64,000 bases of DNA from Nocardioides campestrisoli (lineage in GTDB: Bacteria; Actinomycetota; Actinomycetes; Propionibacteriales; Nocardioidaceae), in NCBI RefSeq assembly GCF_013624435.2, contig NZ_CP061768.1, forward strand, positions 1,518,001-1,582,000, in the 5' to 3' direction. Of the stretch, positions 45,384-53,694 are shown piece by piece. Position numbers and translations under genes: made by a program. Below the pieces are notes generated by a model. It was not told where the DNA came from. It was given only the letters and a program-made list of their open reading frames with translations, and did no database searches. The first letter of the stretch is position 1; each line of letters opens with the position of its first letter.

Positions 45384-46629
45384 TCCGGCCGTCGGGCAGC
45401 AGGTCGATCCGGACCACGCTGCCGGCGTCGGGGCAGACCGCGCAGGTGGTGACGTACGCGGACCCTCGGTCCAGCGCCACGCCGTACGGAGCGGGCAGGC
45501 CGCTGGCGACCGCCGTCTGTCCGCCGTCCCGGTCGATCCGGCGGAGCGAGCCGGTCGGCAGGCCGGGCTCCGCGGCCAGGCCGACGTCGGAGAGCTGGAC
45601 GGCGTAGAGCGAGCCGCGGTGCCAGGCCAGGTCGGTCACGTTGGTCAGCCCGGTGGCGTACTGGGTGGGTGGCATCCCGGGCACCACGCGCCAGATGGTC
45701 GAGCCCCCGGCCGGGAACGGGAAGCCGGTGAGCTGGCTGACGTAGAGCGCCCCGTCCGGTCCCTGCACCACCGAGGTGGGCACTGCGTCGCTGGGTATCT
45801 GTCCCTCCGGCACGCCCGGGATCTGAGGGAATCCCTCGGGGGCCGGGAACAGCCGCTCGGGGAAGACCGCGAGCGTGCGGGTCCGGGCGCCGGGGCGCAC
45901 GAGCAGCAGGGTGTTGCCACCGGAGTCGGTCACCACCACGCCGTCACGGGTGAGGGCGAATCCCGTCGGGTTGGAGTCCGGCCCGTCCTGGTCGGGGTCC
46001 TGCAGCGCCTCGTAGCGCGCCAGGTCGGCCAGCACGTCGGGGCCCCGCGTGCGGCCGGGGTGACCGTGGTGGCCACGCTGCCCGTCCCGGCTCCGGAACG
46101 CGGGGCCGCGCGGCCCGTGCGTGCGGAACGTGCCGGTGGCCAGGACCCCGAGCAGCCGGCCCGCGGGTCCGAGGTCGGAGCGCAGCACCGGGTCCGCGCC
46201 CAGCCCGAGGGACAGGAGGTACTGTCCGCCCACCGCGGCCACGTCGCTGGGACCGGTCGCTGCGCTGCCGTCCTCTCCGGCGAGGGACGGCAGGCCGGTC
46301 AGGACCCGCCGCTGGCCGGACCTGTCGATCCGGGTGACGGCGCCGGTGGGGCCGTAGCAGGCGCGTCCCTCACCCCCCTCGATGCAGGGGCCGGTCCCGC
46401 CGACTCCCGCCTCGGCCACGTAGAGGCTCCCCCCGGTCCGGCTGAGCAACCGTGGGTTGTCCAGGCCGGTCGCCACCTCGGTGACCGTCGGGCTTCCCGA
46501 CACCCCTGGGGTGTCCGGTGGATGGGGCGGGCCGGACGGTCCTGCGGCGAGGGCGCTCCCGGTCAGCGTCGGCGCGGTGATCAGGGTGAGCGAGGCGGCG
46601 AGGGCCGCTATCTTCGTCGAGCTGCGCAC
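45376..46629 (-). CDS. ScyD/ScyE family secreted beta-propeller protein
   Basis: 417 residues. A Sec-type signal peptide (MRSSTKIAALAASLTLITAP...SALAAG, cleavage likely near residue 28) precedes an NHL/SMP30-like propeller with repeats such as GGSLYVAEAGVGGTG, SDVAAVGGQYLLSLG, DGVVVTDSGGNTLLLV and DGALYVSQLTGFPF. The ScyD/ScyE name comes from cyanobacterial scytonemin clusters; family members in actinobacteria are exported proteins of unknown role. GAGAGGAG lies 6 nt before the GTG at 46629. The 3' end overlaps the 3' end of ffh by 8 bp with no terminator between. Confidence 0.82.
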   Translation of the reverse strand: MRSSTKIAALAASLTLITAPTLTGSALAAGPSGPPHPPDTPGVSGSPTVTEVATGLDNPRLLSRTGGSLYVAEAGVGGTGPCIEGGEGRACYGPTGAVTRIDRSGQRRVLTGLPSLAGEDGSAATGPSDVAAVGGQYLLSLGLGADPVLRSDLGPAGRLLGVLATGTFRTHGPRGPAFRSRDGQRGHHGHPGRTRGPDVLADLARYEALQDPDQDGPDSNPTGFALTRDGVVVTDSGGNTLLLVRPGARTRTLAVFPERLFPAPEGFPQIPGVPEGQIPSDAVPTSVVQGPDGALYVSQLTGFPFPAGGSTIWRVVPGMPPTQYATGLTNVTDLAWHRGSLYAVQLSDVGLAAEPGLPTGSLRRIDRDGGQTAVASGLPAPYGVALDRGSAYVTTCAVCPDAGSVVRIDLLPDGRTT

Positions 46630-46703
46630 GAGAGGCTCCTCTCAGAAGGGGTTCCTCTCACGGTCGCACCGCCGGCCGCTGCTGTACATGCTTCCGGCCG
46701 CGA

Positions 46704-46709
46704 TAGCGT
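46704..46709 (+). promoter_or_regulatory. -10 box TAGCGT of leaderless promoter (NYN gene)
   Basis: TAGCGT, 7 nt, then the GTG at 46717. No Shine-Dalgarno sequence is present. Confidence 0.45.
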
Positions 46710-46716
46710 CGTGCGG

Positions 46717-47088
46717 GTGAGAGGCACCGTGTGCGTGGTGGACGCAGCCAACGTCGTGGGGGCGCGACCCGACGGCTGGTGGAAGGACCGGGCCGGCGCG
46801 GCGAGGCGACTGCACGAGGCGCTGCTGGTCGGGGACACGCCGTACGACGAGATCGTGCTGGTGCTCGAGGGGGCCGCGAAGGGCGGGGTGCGGCCGGGCC
46901 GGGACGCGCACGTGCGCACGGTCCATGCCCCCAAGGACGGCGACTCGACGATCGTGGCCCAGGTCCGGGCGGCCCGCGAGGCCGGTCGCACGGTCACCGT
47001 GATCACCGCCGACCGGTTCCTCCGGGCGCAGGTGGAGGGCCTCGGTGCCCTGGCGATGGGCCCGGCGTGGCTATGGGACCAGCTGTGA
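46717..47088 (+). CDS. NYN domain protein (PIN-like ribonuclease)
   Basis: 123 residues starting VRGTVCVVDAANVVGARPDG. The conserved Asp in VVDAANVVG, a second acidic stretch (APKDGDSTIVAQVRAAREAG) and the late VITADRFLR match the NYN/PIN-like nuclease fold, whose acidic residues bind Mg2+ and cut RNA. It would be a small cytoplasmic ribonuclease; targets unknown. An upstream GTG at 46711 is possible but would sit 1 nt from the -10 box. The gene converges with gtrA and overlaps it by 18 nt. Confidence 0.75.
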   Translation: MRGTVCVVDAANVVGARPDGWWKDRAGAARRLHEALLVGDTPYDEIVLVLEGAAKGGVRPGRDAHVRTVHAPKDGDSTIVAQVRAAREAGRTVTVITADRFLRAQVEGLGALAMGPAWLWDQL

Positions 47089-47625
47089 GGGCGGAGCACC
47101 GCTGCGCGGTCCCCGGACCGAGGCGAACGTCCAGATCTTGTTGAGGACGAACGAGAGCGGCGTCACCACCACGATGACGATCAGCTGCCCCCAGTAGAGG
47201 CGGGTGCGGAAGCCCGTGGAGTCGTCCAGCACGTCGGTCGGCAGCGCGAGGGCGGAGCCGGGGTGCATGAGCGCGGTGAGCAGGAGCAGCCCCAGCAGCT
47301 GACCGAGCGCCCCGACCACGAGGAACGGCCAGTACTCCGCGAACCAGCGGGCGTGCCCGCTGGACCGGAACGTCCAGCTCCGGTTGAGCTGGAAGTTCCA
47401 CAGGTTCGCCACCAGGAACGCGATGGTGGAGAACACGTGGTACCAGCGGACGTTGAAGTCGGTCAGCGGAAGTCCGACGACCGCGAGGTCGGGATCGGCG
47501 CCGACGCGGTTGACCAGCACCAGGGTGGCCAGGTTGACCGCCACCCCGGAGACCCCGACGATCCCGAACCTGAGGAAGAGCCCGAGGTTGCGGCGGCCGC
47601 GGGCGGCACGTCCTTCCGAAGTCAC
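47071..47625 (-). CDS. GtrA family membrane protein
   Basis: 184 residues with four predicted helices (about 15-38, 63-84, 98-118, 144-167), the GtrA (PF04138) layout. FGIVGVSGVAVNLATLVLVN and FLVANLWNFQLNRSWTF are characteristic. GtrA-type proteins are thought to flip lipid-linked sugars for glycosylation of surface polymers; this fits the glycosyltransferase genes 8-10 kb away but is only an inference. TAGTGT lies exactly 6 nt before the GTG at 47625. The 3' end overlaps the NYN gene by 18 nt. Confidence 0.87.
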   Translation of the reverse strand: MTSEGRAARGRRNLGLFLRFGIVGVSGVAVNLATLVLVNRVGADPDLAVVGLPLTDFNVRWYHVFSTIAFLVANLWNFQLNRSWTFRSSGHARWFAEYWPFLVVGALGQLLGLLLLTALMHPGSALALPTDVLDDSTGFRTRLYWGQLIVIVVVTPLSFVLNKIWTFASVRGPRSGAPPSQLVP

Positions 47626-47631
47626 CCCAGG

Positions 47632-47637
47632 ACACTA
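47632..47637 (-). promoter_or_regulatory. -10 box TAGTGT of leaderless promoter (gtrA-like gene)
   Basis: On the minus strand TAGTGT, 6 nt (cctggg), then the GTG at 47625. Confidence 0.5.
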
Positions 47638-47678
47638 GCGGCCCGCCCCTGCCTGCGTCGCGGTCCGCCGCGATGGCC

Positions 47679-47684
47679 TACCGT
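47679..47684 (+). promoter_or_regulatory. -10 box TACCGT of leaderless promoter (amidohydrolase gene)
   Basis: TACCGT, 6 nt (cccggc), then the ATG at 47691. This fixes the start at 47691 rather than at the in-frame codon 18 nt upstream. Confidence 0.5.
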
Positions 47685-47690
47685 CCCGGC

Positions 47691-48764
47691 ATGAGTGCCT
47701 CGAGATTCTCCGGCCCGGTCCTCCCCTCGGGGGAGACCTCCGACCTCTGGGTGGTCGACGGGCACGTGACCTACGAACCCCAGGCCGGCGCCGAGACCGT
47801 CGCGCGGGGGTGGATCGTCCCCGGCCTGGTGGACGCGCACAACCACCTGGGACTGGACGACCCCGGCGCTGTGGGCGCCGAGGAGGTCGAGCGCCAGGCG
47901 CTGGCCGACCGGGACGCCGGCGCGTTGCTGCTGCGTGACTGCGGGTCGCCGGCCGACACCCGCTGGGTGCAGGAGCGTGAGGACCTGCCGCGGCTGATCC
48001 GGGCCGGCCGACACATCGCCCGGACCCGGCGCTACCTGCGCAACTTCGGCCACGAGGTCGAGCCCGAGGGGCTGAGCGCCTTCGTGGCGCAGGAAGCCAG
48101 GTCCGGCGACGGCTGGGTCAAGCTCGTGGGGGACTGGATCTCCCGTGAGGAGGGGGACCTCGCCCCCTCGTTCCCCGCCGAGGCCTTCGCCGAGGCGATC
48201 GGCGTGGCGCACGCGCACGGGGCGAAGGTGACCGCCCACTGCTTCGGCTCCGAGGTGCTCCAGGGGCTGCTGGACGCGGGCATCGACTGCATCGAGCACG
48301 GCACCGGGCTCTCGGCCGACCAGGTCGAGCAGATGGCCGTCGGGGGAGTGGCTCTGGTGCCGACGGTGATGCAGACCGGCAAGTTCCCCGAGTTCTCCGC
48401 GGGCGGCCGGGAGAAGTTCCCGGCGTACTCGGCGACGATGGACGAGCTCTACCGGCGTCGCCGCGACGTCCTGATGGCCGCGCACGAGGCGGGCGTGGAG
48501 ATGTACGTCGGCAGCGACGGCGGCGGACCCAGCCGGCACGGCCACCTGGCCGGGGAGGCACTGGCGATGGCCGAGATGGGCCTGCCGGTCGACGACGTGC
48601 TGGCCGCCGTCTCCTGGAAGGGACGCGAGTGGCTGGGGTGGAACCCGACCCTCGCCGAGGGTGCGCCGGCGGACTTCGTGGTCTACGAGCGGGACCCGCG
48701 CCAGGACCTCTCGGTCCTCTACGAGCCCGCCCGGGTGGTGCTGCGCGGCCGGGTCGTGGCCTGA
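47691..48764 (+). CDS. amidohydrolase family protein
   Basis: 357 residues of the metal-dependent amidohydrolase superfamily. [17 protein letters not shown] holds the HxH metal ligands (about 49-51), [10 protein letters not shown] the central Lys, [10 protein letters not shown] and [10 protein letters not shown] further histidines, and [12 protein letters not shown] the last Asp. A complete binuclear site is likely, so the enzyme should hydrolyse a C-N bond, as imidazolonepropionase-like or prolidase-like members do; substrate unknown. It is leaderless and divergent from the gtrA-like gene. Confidence 0.87.
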   Translation: MSASRFSGPVLPSGETSDLWVVDGHVTYEPQAGAETVARGWIVPGLVDAHNHLGLDDPGAVGAEEVERQALADRDAGALLLRDCGSPADTRWVQEREDLPRLIRAGRHIARTRRYLRNFGHEVEPEGLSAFVAQEARSGDGWVKLVGDWISREEGDLAPSFPAEAFAEAIGVAHAHGAKVTAHCFGSEVLQGLLDAGIDCIEHGTGLSADQVEQMAVGGVALVPTVMQTGKFPEFSAGGREKFPAYSATMDELYRRRRDVLMAAHEAGVEMYVGSDGGGPSRHGHLAGEALAMAEMGLPVDDVLAAVSWKGREWLGWNPTLAEGAPADFVVYERDPRQDLSVLYEPARVVLRGRVVA

Positions 48765-48790
48765 CCGCGACCCCCGCGAGGAGTCGATTC

Positions 48791-48818
48791 GTGACCTGGG
48801 CGCCGGGTCTGGCAGAAT
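48791..48818 (+). promoter_or_regulatory. putative rpsP promoter (GTGACC / CAGAAT)
   Basis: GTGACC and CAGAAT are 16 bp apart; start near 48825, a leader of about 124 nt. The context TNTGGCAGA recurs at 51499-51507 upstream of rplS. Confidence 0.4.
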
Positions 48819-48948
48819 CTTTGTTCGTGTCCTGTCCGACCGGACCCTCTCATCCGGTCGAGGCAGTGCCCCCCGAGCGATTCGGCCCGGTCCCCACCTG
48901 GTGTCGGAGCGCTCACCCACCACAACTTCGCAAGGAGACACCACAGAC

Positions 48949-49455
48949 GTGGCCGTCAAGATCCGTTTGAAGCGCCTGGGCAAGGTCCGGGTTCCGCAGT
49001 ACCGCATCGTCGTGGTCGACTCGCGCAAGAAGCGTGACGGTCGGGTCATCGAGGAGATCGGCAAGTACCACCCCAAGGAGGAGCCGTCGCTGATCGACGT
49101 CGTCTCCGACCGGGCGCAGTACTGGCTGGGCGTCGGCGCGCAGCCGACCGAGGCCGTCGAGGCGATCCTCAAGGTGACCGGCGACTGGCAGAAGTTCAAG
49201 GGCCTCCCGGGCGCGGAGGGCACCCTGCGGGTGGCCGAGCCCAAGCGGGACAAGCTCGAGATCTTCAACGAGGCCCTCAAGGACGCCGCCAGCGAGCCCA
49301 AGGCCGGCGCGACCACCAAGAAGGCCGCCAAGAAGGACGAGAAGAAGGACGAGCAGAAGCCCGTCCCCGCCGACGAGACCCCCGAGGTCGCGGCTGACAG
49401 CGCCGAGGCGGCTGAGAAGCTCACCGCCGAGGACGCCGGCAAGAGCGAGGCCTGA
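48949..49455 (+). CDS. rpsP: 30S ribosomal protein bS16 with extended tail
   Basis: 168 residues. The first about 85 residues are canonical bS16 ([39 protein letters not shown]). A Lys/Ala- then Glu/Ala-rich extension of about 60 residues follows; such tails are common in actinobacteria and absent in E. coli. AAGGAG lies 11 nt before the GTG. khpA follows 2 nt after the stop. Confidence 0.97.
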   Translation: MAVKIRLKRLGKVRVPQYRIVVVDSRKKRDGRVIEEIGKYHPKEEPSLIDVVSDRAQYWLGVGAQPTEAVEAILKVTGDWQKFKGLPGAEGTLRVAEPKRDKLEIFNEALKDAASEPKAGATTKKAAKKDEKKDEQKPVPADETPEVAADSAEAAEKLTAEDAGKSEA

Positions 49456-49457
49456 GC

Positions 49458-49700
49458 ATGCTCGCCGACGCTCTCGAGCACCTCGTCCGTGGGGTCGTCG
49501 ACCACCCGGACGACGTGAGCGTGCGCGACAAGGAGCTGCGTCGTGGGTCGATCCTCGAGGTCCGGGTCCACCCCGACGACCTCGGCAAGGTGATCGGCCG
49601 CAACGGCCGCACGGCCACCGCGTTCCGCACCGTCGTCTCGGCCCTCGCGGGCCGTGGTGGCGCGCGGGTCGACTTCGTGGACGTCGACCGGCGCCGCTGA
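49458..49700 (+). CDS. khpA: KH domain RNA-binding protein KhpA
   Basis: 80 residues, a single type II KH domain with the GxxG loop IGRNGRTATAFRT (about 47-59). KhpA acts with KhpB/Jag in other bacteria to bind RNAs and affect division and translation; here it sits in its standard place between rpsP and rimM. The ATG is 2 nt after the rpsP stop, and a strong hairpin follows, closing a two-gene unit. Confidence 0.95.
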   Translation: MLADALEHLVRGVVDHPDDVSVRDKELRRGSILEVRVHPDDLGKVIGRNGRTATAFRTVVSALAGRGGARVDFVDVDRRR

Positions 49701-49707
49701 GCGTCTT

Positions 49708-49745
49708 CATCGTGGGCGTCACCCGTCAGGGTGGCGCCCACGATG
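49708..49745 (+). terminator. terminator hairpin between khpA and rimM
   Basis: CATCGTGGGCGTCACCC pairs with GGGTGGCGCCCACGATG (17 bp, one G-T) around loop GTCA, followed by CATTTC. A new leaderless promoter for rimM begins just after. Confidence 0.75.
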
Positions 49746-49768
49746 CATTTCGGCCGCCCTGCGCCCTC

Positions 49769-49774
49769 TAACCT
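49769..49774 (+). promoter_or_regulatory. -10 box TAACCT of leaderless promoter for rimM-trmD
   Basis: TAACCT, 6 nt (gtgggc), then the GTG at 49781. No Shine-Dalgarno sequence is present. Confidence 0.55.
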
Positions 49775-49780
49775 GTGGGC

Positions 49781-50329
49781 GTGGAGAGCATCGAGGTGGT
49801 CGTGGGTCGGATCGGCAAGCCGCACGGGATCCGGGGTGAGGTGACCGTCGACGTGCGCACCGACGAGCCGGAGCGCCGGTTCGCGGTCGGAGCCGTGCTC
49901 CGGGCAGAGCCGCCCGCCGGCTCGGCCTCCCGCCTGCGGCGGCTGACCGTCCGCTCCTCCCGGTGGCACCAGGGCGTGCTGCTCCTGGGCTTCGAGGAGG
50001 TCTCGGGCCGCGACGAGGCGGAGGCCGCCCGGGGCATCGTGATGCATGCCGACATCCCGGCCGACGCCACCCCCGAGGACCCGGAGGAGTTCTACGAGCA
50101 CCAGCTGGTCGGGCTGGAGGTGGTCGACCTCGAGGGCCGCACGATCGGCACCGTCCGCGGACTGGTCCCGGGTGCCGCTCAGGACCTGCTCCGGGTCACC
50201 GCCACCGACGGCCGGGAGACCCTGGTGCCGTTCGTCCAGGCGCTGGTGCCCCAGGTCGACGTACCCGCGGGCAGGGTCGTGGTCGCGGACCGCCCCGGTC
50301 TGGTGAGCCCCTTCCCCGACGAGGCCTGA
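49781..50329 (+). CDS. rimM: ribosome maturation factor RimM
   Basis: 182 residues. 30S assembly factor that binds uS19 and assists 16S rRNA processing. Two domains are visible: the N-terminal RimM domain (VVVGRIGKPHGIRGEVTVDV, about 6-25) and the C-terminal PRC-barrel (EEFYEHQLVGLEVVDLEGRT, about 103-122; VPFVQALVPQVDV). The GTG at 49781 fits the promoter spacing better than the GTG at 49775. trmD follows 3 nt after the stop. Confidence 0.96.
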   Translation: MESIEVVVGRIGKPHGIRGEVTVDVRTDEPERRFAVGAVLRAEPPAGSASRLRRLTVRSSRWHQGVLLLGFEEVSGRDEAEAARGIVMHADIPADATPEDPEEFYEHQLVGLEVVDLEGRTIGTVRGLVPGAAQDLLRVTATDGRETLVPFVQALVPQVDVPAGRVVVADRPGLVSPFPDEA

Positions 50330-50332
50330 GAC

Positions 50333-51493
50333 GTGCGGATCGACATCGTCTCCATCTTCCCGGACTACCTCAGCCCCCTGGGTCTGAGCCTCCCGGGCAA
50401 GGCGCGCGACGCCGGGCTGGTGCAGATCGAGGTGCACGACCTGCGCGACTGGGCCCACGACCGGCACCGGACCGTGGACGACACCCCGTACGGCGGGGGC
50501 GCGGGGATGGTCATGAAGCCCGAGCCCTGGGGTGAGGCGCTGGACCAGCTGGTGGCCCCGGAGTCGCGGACCACGGTGGTCTTCACCACCCCCAGCGGCA
50601 CGCCGTTCAGCCAGGACGTGGCCCGGGAGCTGGCGACGCACGAGCACCTGGTCTTCGCCTGCGGCCGCTACGAGGGCATCGACCAGCGGGTGATCGACCA
50701 CGCCGGCGAGCGGGCGCAGGTCCGGGAGATCTCGCTGGGGGACTACGTCCTCAACGGCGGGGAGGTGGCGGCACTGGCGATCACCGAGGCGGTGGTGCGG
50801 CTGCTGCCGGGCTTCATGGGCAACCCCGAGTCGCTCGCCGAGGAGTCCCACGAGGGGGGTCTCCTGGAGTACCCGGTCTACACCAAGCCTCAGGCGTGGC
50901 GGGGGCACGAGGTCCCGCCCGTGCTGCTCTCGGGCAACCACGCGGCGATCGCGGACTGGCGGCACGACCAGGCGCTGCGTCGCACCGCGGAGCGACGGCC
51001 CGACCTGCTGCACGCCAGCAGCGTCGTCGACGGGTGGGAGATCGTCGCGGCCCGCCGCAGCGACGCGCCGGAGCTCCTGACCTTGCAGCTGGCCTGCTGG
51101 GTGAGCGAGGCGCTCGCGAACGACGACCTCTCGATCCCGCCGTTGCACGAGGGGCTCTCGGACGTGGAGGAGTCGCTGACGTCCTGGGACACCTACCTGG
51201 TGCGCCAGGGGGGCCGGCTGGTCGGATCGGTCCGGGGTCGTCTGGACGGGGATGAGTGGGAGATCGGACGGCTGATGGTCGCCCCTGACCTGCGCGGCCG
51301 GGGACTGGGTCGGCTGCTGCTCGAGCACGTCCAGCGGGTGGCTCCCGACGGTGCCCGTTCGGCGCGCCTGCTCACGGGCAAGGACAGCACGGACAACCTG
51401 CGTATGTACCGCAAGGCGGGGTTCCGGGTCGTCGGGATGGGTGACGGTCCGTCCGGTCCCGCGGTCCTGGCCAAGCGGATTTCTCGGGCCTGA
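50333..51493 (+). CDS. trmD: tRNA (guanine(37)-N1)-methyltransferase fused to a GNAT acetyltransferase domain
   Basis: 386 residues where TrmD alone is about 230-250. Residues 1 to about 232 are a complete SPOUT methyltransferase: [43 protein letters not shown] and the knot [15 protein letters not shown]. It makes m1G37 in tRNA to prevent frameshifting. From about 240 a GNAT domain follows ([46 protein letters not shown]). No stop or frameshift separates them. What is acetylated is unknown. The GTG is 3 nt after rimM. Confidence 0.93.
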   Translation: MRIDIVSIFPDYLSPLGLSLPGKARDAGLVQIEVHDLRDWAHDRHRTVDDTPYGGGAGMVMKPEPWGEALDQLVAPESRTTVVFTTPSGTPFSQDVARELATHEHLVFACGRYEGIDQRVIDHAGERAQVREISLGDYVLNGGEVAALAITEAVVRLLPGFMGNPESLAEESHEGGLLEYPVYTKPQAWRGHEVPPVLLSGNHAAIADWRHDQALRRTAERRPDLLHASSVVDGWEIVAARRSDAPELLTLQLACWVSEALANDDLSIPPLHEGLSDVEESLTSWDTYLVRQGGRLVGSVRGRLDGDEWEIGRLMVAPDLRGRGLGRLLLEHVQRVAPDGARSARLLTGKDSTDNLRMYRKAGFRVVGMGDGPSGPAVLAKRISRA

Positions 51494-51500
51494 CGGCGCT

Positions 51501-51697
51501 GTGGCAGACTTGGCGGCTGGCCAGTCGGTCGAAAGGTAGCCCCGGGAGTTCACGCGGGGGACCTGTGCCGGGCCCCTGCCACAGGGGGAGCCCGACGCCC
51601 TCGACCACGTGCCGCCCCCACCGGGGCAGCGTGCTGGCCGCACCAATCCGTCGAACCACCACACCGCGGCTGACCTGTGGCACTCGCGAGGAGCATC
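51501..51697 (+). promoter_or_regulatory. rplS promoter and leader region
   Basis: GTGGCAGACT (51501-51510) resembles the rpsP promoter's GGCAGAAT. Downstream are partly complementary GC-rich blocks, for example GTGCCGGGCCCC near 51564 and CCTGCCACAGGGGG near 51577, that could fold. No open reading frame with support lies here. Autogenous regulation by bL19 is possible but unproven. Confidence 0.35.
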
Positions 51698-52048
51698 ATG
51701 ACCAACGTCATCACCGAGCTCGGCAACGCCGTCAAGCGGGAGGACGTCCCCGCCTTCCGTGCCGGCGACACCATCAAGGTCCACGTGAAGGTCACCGAGG
51801 GCAACCGCTCGCGTGTCCAGGTCTTCCAGGGCGTCGTGATCCGCGTGCACGGCTCGGGCATCGGCCGCACCTTCACCGTCCGCAAGGTCTCCTTCGGCGT
51901 CGGCGTCGAGCGCACGTTCCCGCTCAACTCCCCGATCTTCGAGAAGATCGAGATCGTCACCCGCGGTGACGTGCGTCGCGCCAAGCTCTACTACCTGCGC
52001 AACCTGCGCGGCAAGAAGGCGAAGATCAAGGAGCGCCGCGAGGCCTGA
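51698..52048 (+). CDS. rplS: 50S ribosomal protein bL19
   Basis: 116 residues with the standard sequence [20 protein letters not shown], the SH3-like core [17 protein letters not shown] and the basic C-terminus [19 protein letters not shown]. The ATG at 51698 has CGAGGAG 5 nt upstream; an in-frame codon 21 nt earlier lacks this. A 200-nt non-coding region separates it from trmD and includes a TGGCAGACT element and GC-rich inverted repeats, suggesting its own promoter and a structured leader. Confidence 0.97.
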   Translation: MTNVITELGNAVKREDVPAFRAGDTIKVHVKVTEGNRSRVQVFQGVVIRVHGSGIGRTFTVRKVSFGVGVERTFPLNSPIFEKIEIVTRGDVRRAKLYYLRNLRGKKAKIKERREA

Positions 52049-52073
52049 TCACTCCGCTCGACCGACCACTGGT

Positions 52074-52079
52074 TACTCT
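52074..52079 (+). promoter_or_regulatory. -10 box TACTCT of leaderless promoter for lepB
   Basis: TACTCT, 6 nt (ctggtc), then the GTG at 52086. No Shine-Dalgarno sequence is present. Confidence 0.55.
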
Positions 52080-52085
52080 CTGGTC

Positions 52086-52871
52086 GTGAGCACCGAAGAC
52101 CGCGATCCTTCCACCCACGACGGGGACGAGGAGTCGCGGTCTTCTGCTTCTCCCAAGACCCGCAAGCCACTTCCGCTGTGGCAGGAGACCGGTCTCCTCC
52201 TGGTGGTGGCGCTCGTGCTCGCCGTGGCCGTGAAGACGTTCTTCGTGCAGGCGTTCTACATCCCGTCGGAGTCGATGGAGCCGGGCCTGGTCAACCAGGA
52301 CCGGATCCTCGTCCAGAAGGTCTCGTACTGGGGCGGCGGCGAGCCCGAGCGGGGCGACGTCGTGGTCTTCAAGGACCCGGGAGGATGGCTCGAGGGCGCC
52401 GCGGCCGAGGAGTCGGACAACCCGCTCGTCAAGCTGATGACCAAGGTGGGCCTCTACCCCTCCGGCGGGCACCTGGTGAAGCGCGTGATCGGCGTCGAGG
52501 GCGACGTGATCGAGTGCTGCGACGAGGAGGGGCGGCTGCTGGTCAACGGCCAGCCGATGGACGAGGACGCCTACGTCAAGGACGATGCGGGCACCCCGTG
52601 CAACGGCCCGATGACCGGGACCTGCGACTGGAAGGCCGGCCCGGTCCCCGAGGGCCACGTGTTCGTGATGGGCGACAACCGCGGCCGCTCCGCCGACTCG
52701 ACCCGCAAGATGTGCACGCCCGACGAGACCGACTGCGTGCCCGGCCGCGAGTTCGTGCCGGCGGACCTGGTCGTGGGCAAGGTCTTCGTCGTGCTCTGGC
52801 CCTGGGACCACTTCCGCTGGGTGACCCGGCCCGACGTCTTCGACGACGTGGCGGACGCCGCCGGGGAGTGA
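52086..52871 (+). CDS. lepB: signal peptidase I
   Basis: 261 residues, type I signal peptidase. A polar Asp/Ser-rich cytoplasmic N-terminus (1-30) and one membrane helix (about 33-54) precede the periplasmic catalytic domain: nucleophile S63 in PSESMEPG, general base K132 in GHLVKRVIGVEGD, and the conserved GDNRGRSADS. It cleaves Sec and Tat signal peptides, for instance that of the ScyD-like protein encoded here. Six cysteines in the catalytic domain (CC at about 144, C..C near 178-185, C..C near 213-219) are unusual. rnhB follows 4 nt after the stop. Confidence 0.96.
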   Translation: MSTEDRDPSTHDGDEESRSSASPKTRKPLPLWQETGLLLVVALVLAVAVKTFFVQAFYIPSESMEPGLVNQDRILVQKVSYWGGGEPERGDVVVFKDPGGWLEGAAAEESDNPLVKLMTKVGLYPSGGHLVKRVIGVEGDVIECCDEEGRLLVNGQPMDEDAYVKDDAGTPCNGPMTGTCDWKAGPVPEGHVFVMGDNRGRSADSTRKMCTPDETDCVPGREFVPADLVVGKVFVVLWPWDHFRWVTRPDVFDDVADAAGE

Positions 52872-52875
52872 GGCC

Positions 52876-53694
52876 ATGAGCCCGGTCCCCGCCCCGTCCC
52901 TGCGCGTGGAGCGCAGGCTGCTCCGTGACGGGCTCACCACGCTGGCCTGCAGCGACGAGGTCGGACGCGGAGCCCTCAGCGGGCCCGTCACCGTGGCGAT
53001 GGTGCTGGTCACCGAGGCCACCAGGACGGCCCCCCAGGGCGTCCGCGACAGCAAGCTGCTGACCGCCGAGGCTCGCAGGCGTCTGGCGCCCCGGATCAGG
53101 CGGTGGGCGCCCTCGTCCGGGGTGGGCCACGCGAGCCCGGCCGAGATCGACGAGTTCGGCATCATCGCCGCGCTGCGCCTCGCGGGGCACCGGGCGATCG
53201 CCCAGCTGTCCGTGCTCCCCGACCGGATCCTCCTCGACGGCAACCACGACTACCTCACCGTGCCCGACCAGGCGACCCTCTTCGGGCCTCCCCGGGTGCT
53301 GGAGGAGGTGCCTCCGGTCGTCACCATGGTCAAGGCCGACCTGCGGTGCGCCGCGGTGGCGGCGGCCAGCATCCTGGCCAAGACCGCGCGGGACGAGATC
53401 ATGGTCGAGCTGGCCGAGAGCCACCCGGAGTACGGCTGGGCCGACAACAAGGGGTACGCCTCCCCGGAGCACGTCGCCGCGCTCGAGGCCCTGGGCCCGA
53501 GCCCGCACCACCGGGTGTCGTGGCGGCTGCCGGGGTGCGCCGGCCTGGACTCGCCCGCCGGGTCGGGCGACGGCCTGGTCCTCGACCCCGAGGGCTGGCC
53601 GGCCCAGGCGGCGGCCGACGCGCCGGAGGAATCGTCGGTGGGCTGTGCGACGGATAGGCTCGAGCCGAGCCCGCAGCTGGAGGAGAGTCGATGA
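52876..53694 (+). CDS. rnhB: ribonuclease HII
   Basis: 272 residues. It cuts the RNA strand of RNA-DNA hybrids and embedded ribonucleotides. The catalytic pair D27-E28 lies in CSDEVGRGALSGPV; a later acidic residue lies in MVKADLRCAAVAAASILAKTARD and HPEYGWADNKGY gives the C-terminal signature. The last 50 residues are a low-complexity Gly/Asp/Ala extension. An internal -10 box in this tail may drive the next gene, whose ATG overlaps the stop (ATGA). Confidence 0.93.
   Translation: MSPVPAPSLRVERRLLRDGLTTLACSDEVGRGALSGPVTVAMVLVTEATRTAPQGVRDSKLLTAEARRRLAPRIRRWAPSSGVGHASPAEIDEFGIIAALRLAGHRAIAQLSVLPDRILLDGNHDYLTVPDQATLFGPPRVLEEVPPVVTMVKADLRCAAVAAASILAKTARDEIMVELAESHPEYGWADNKGYASPEHVAALEALGPSPHHRVSWRLPGCAGLDSPAGSGDGLVLDPEGWPAQAAADAPEESSVGCATDRLEPSPQLEESR
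53655..53660 (+). promoter_or_regulatory. -10 box TAGGCT inside rnhB, upstream of the DUF2469 gene
   Basis: TAGGCT would start transcription near 53667, giving a leader of about 24 nt that contains GGAGGAGAG before the ATG at 53691. Confidence 0.4.
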
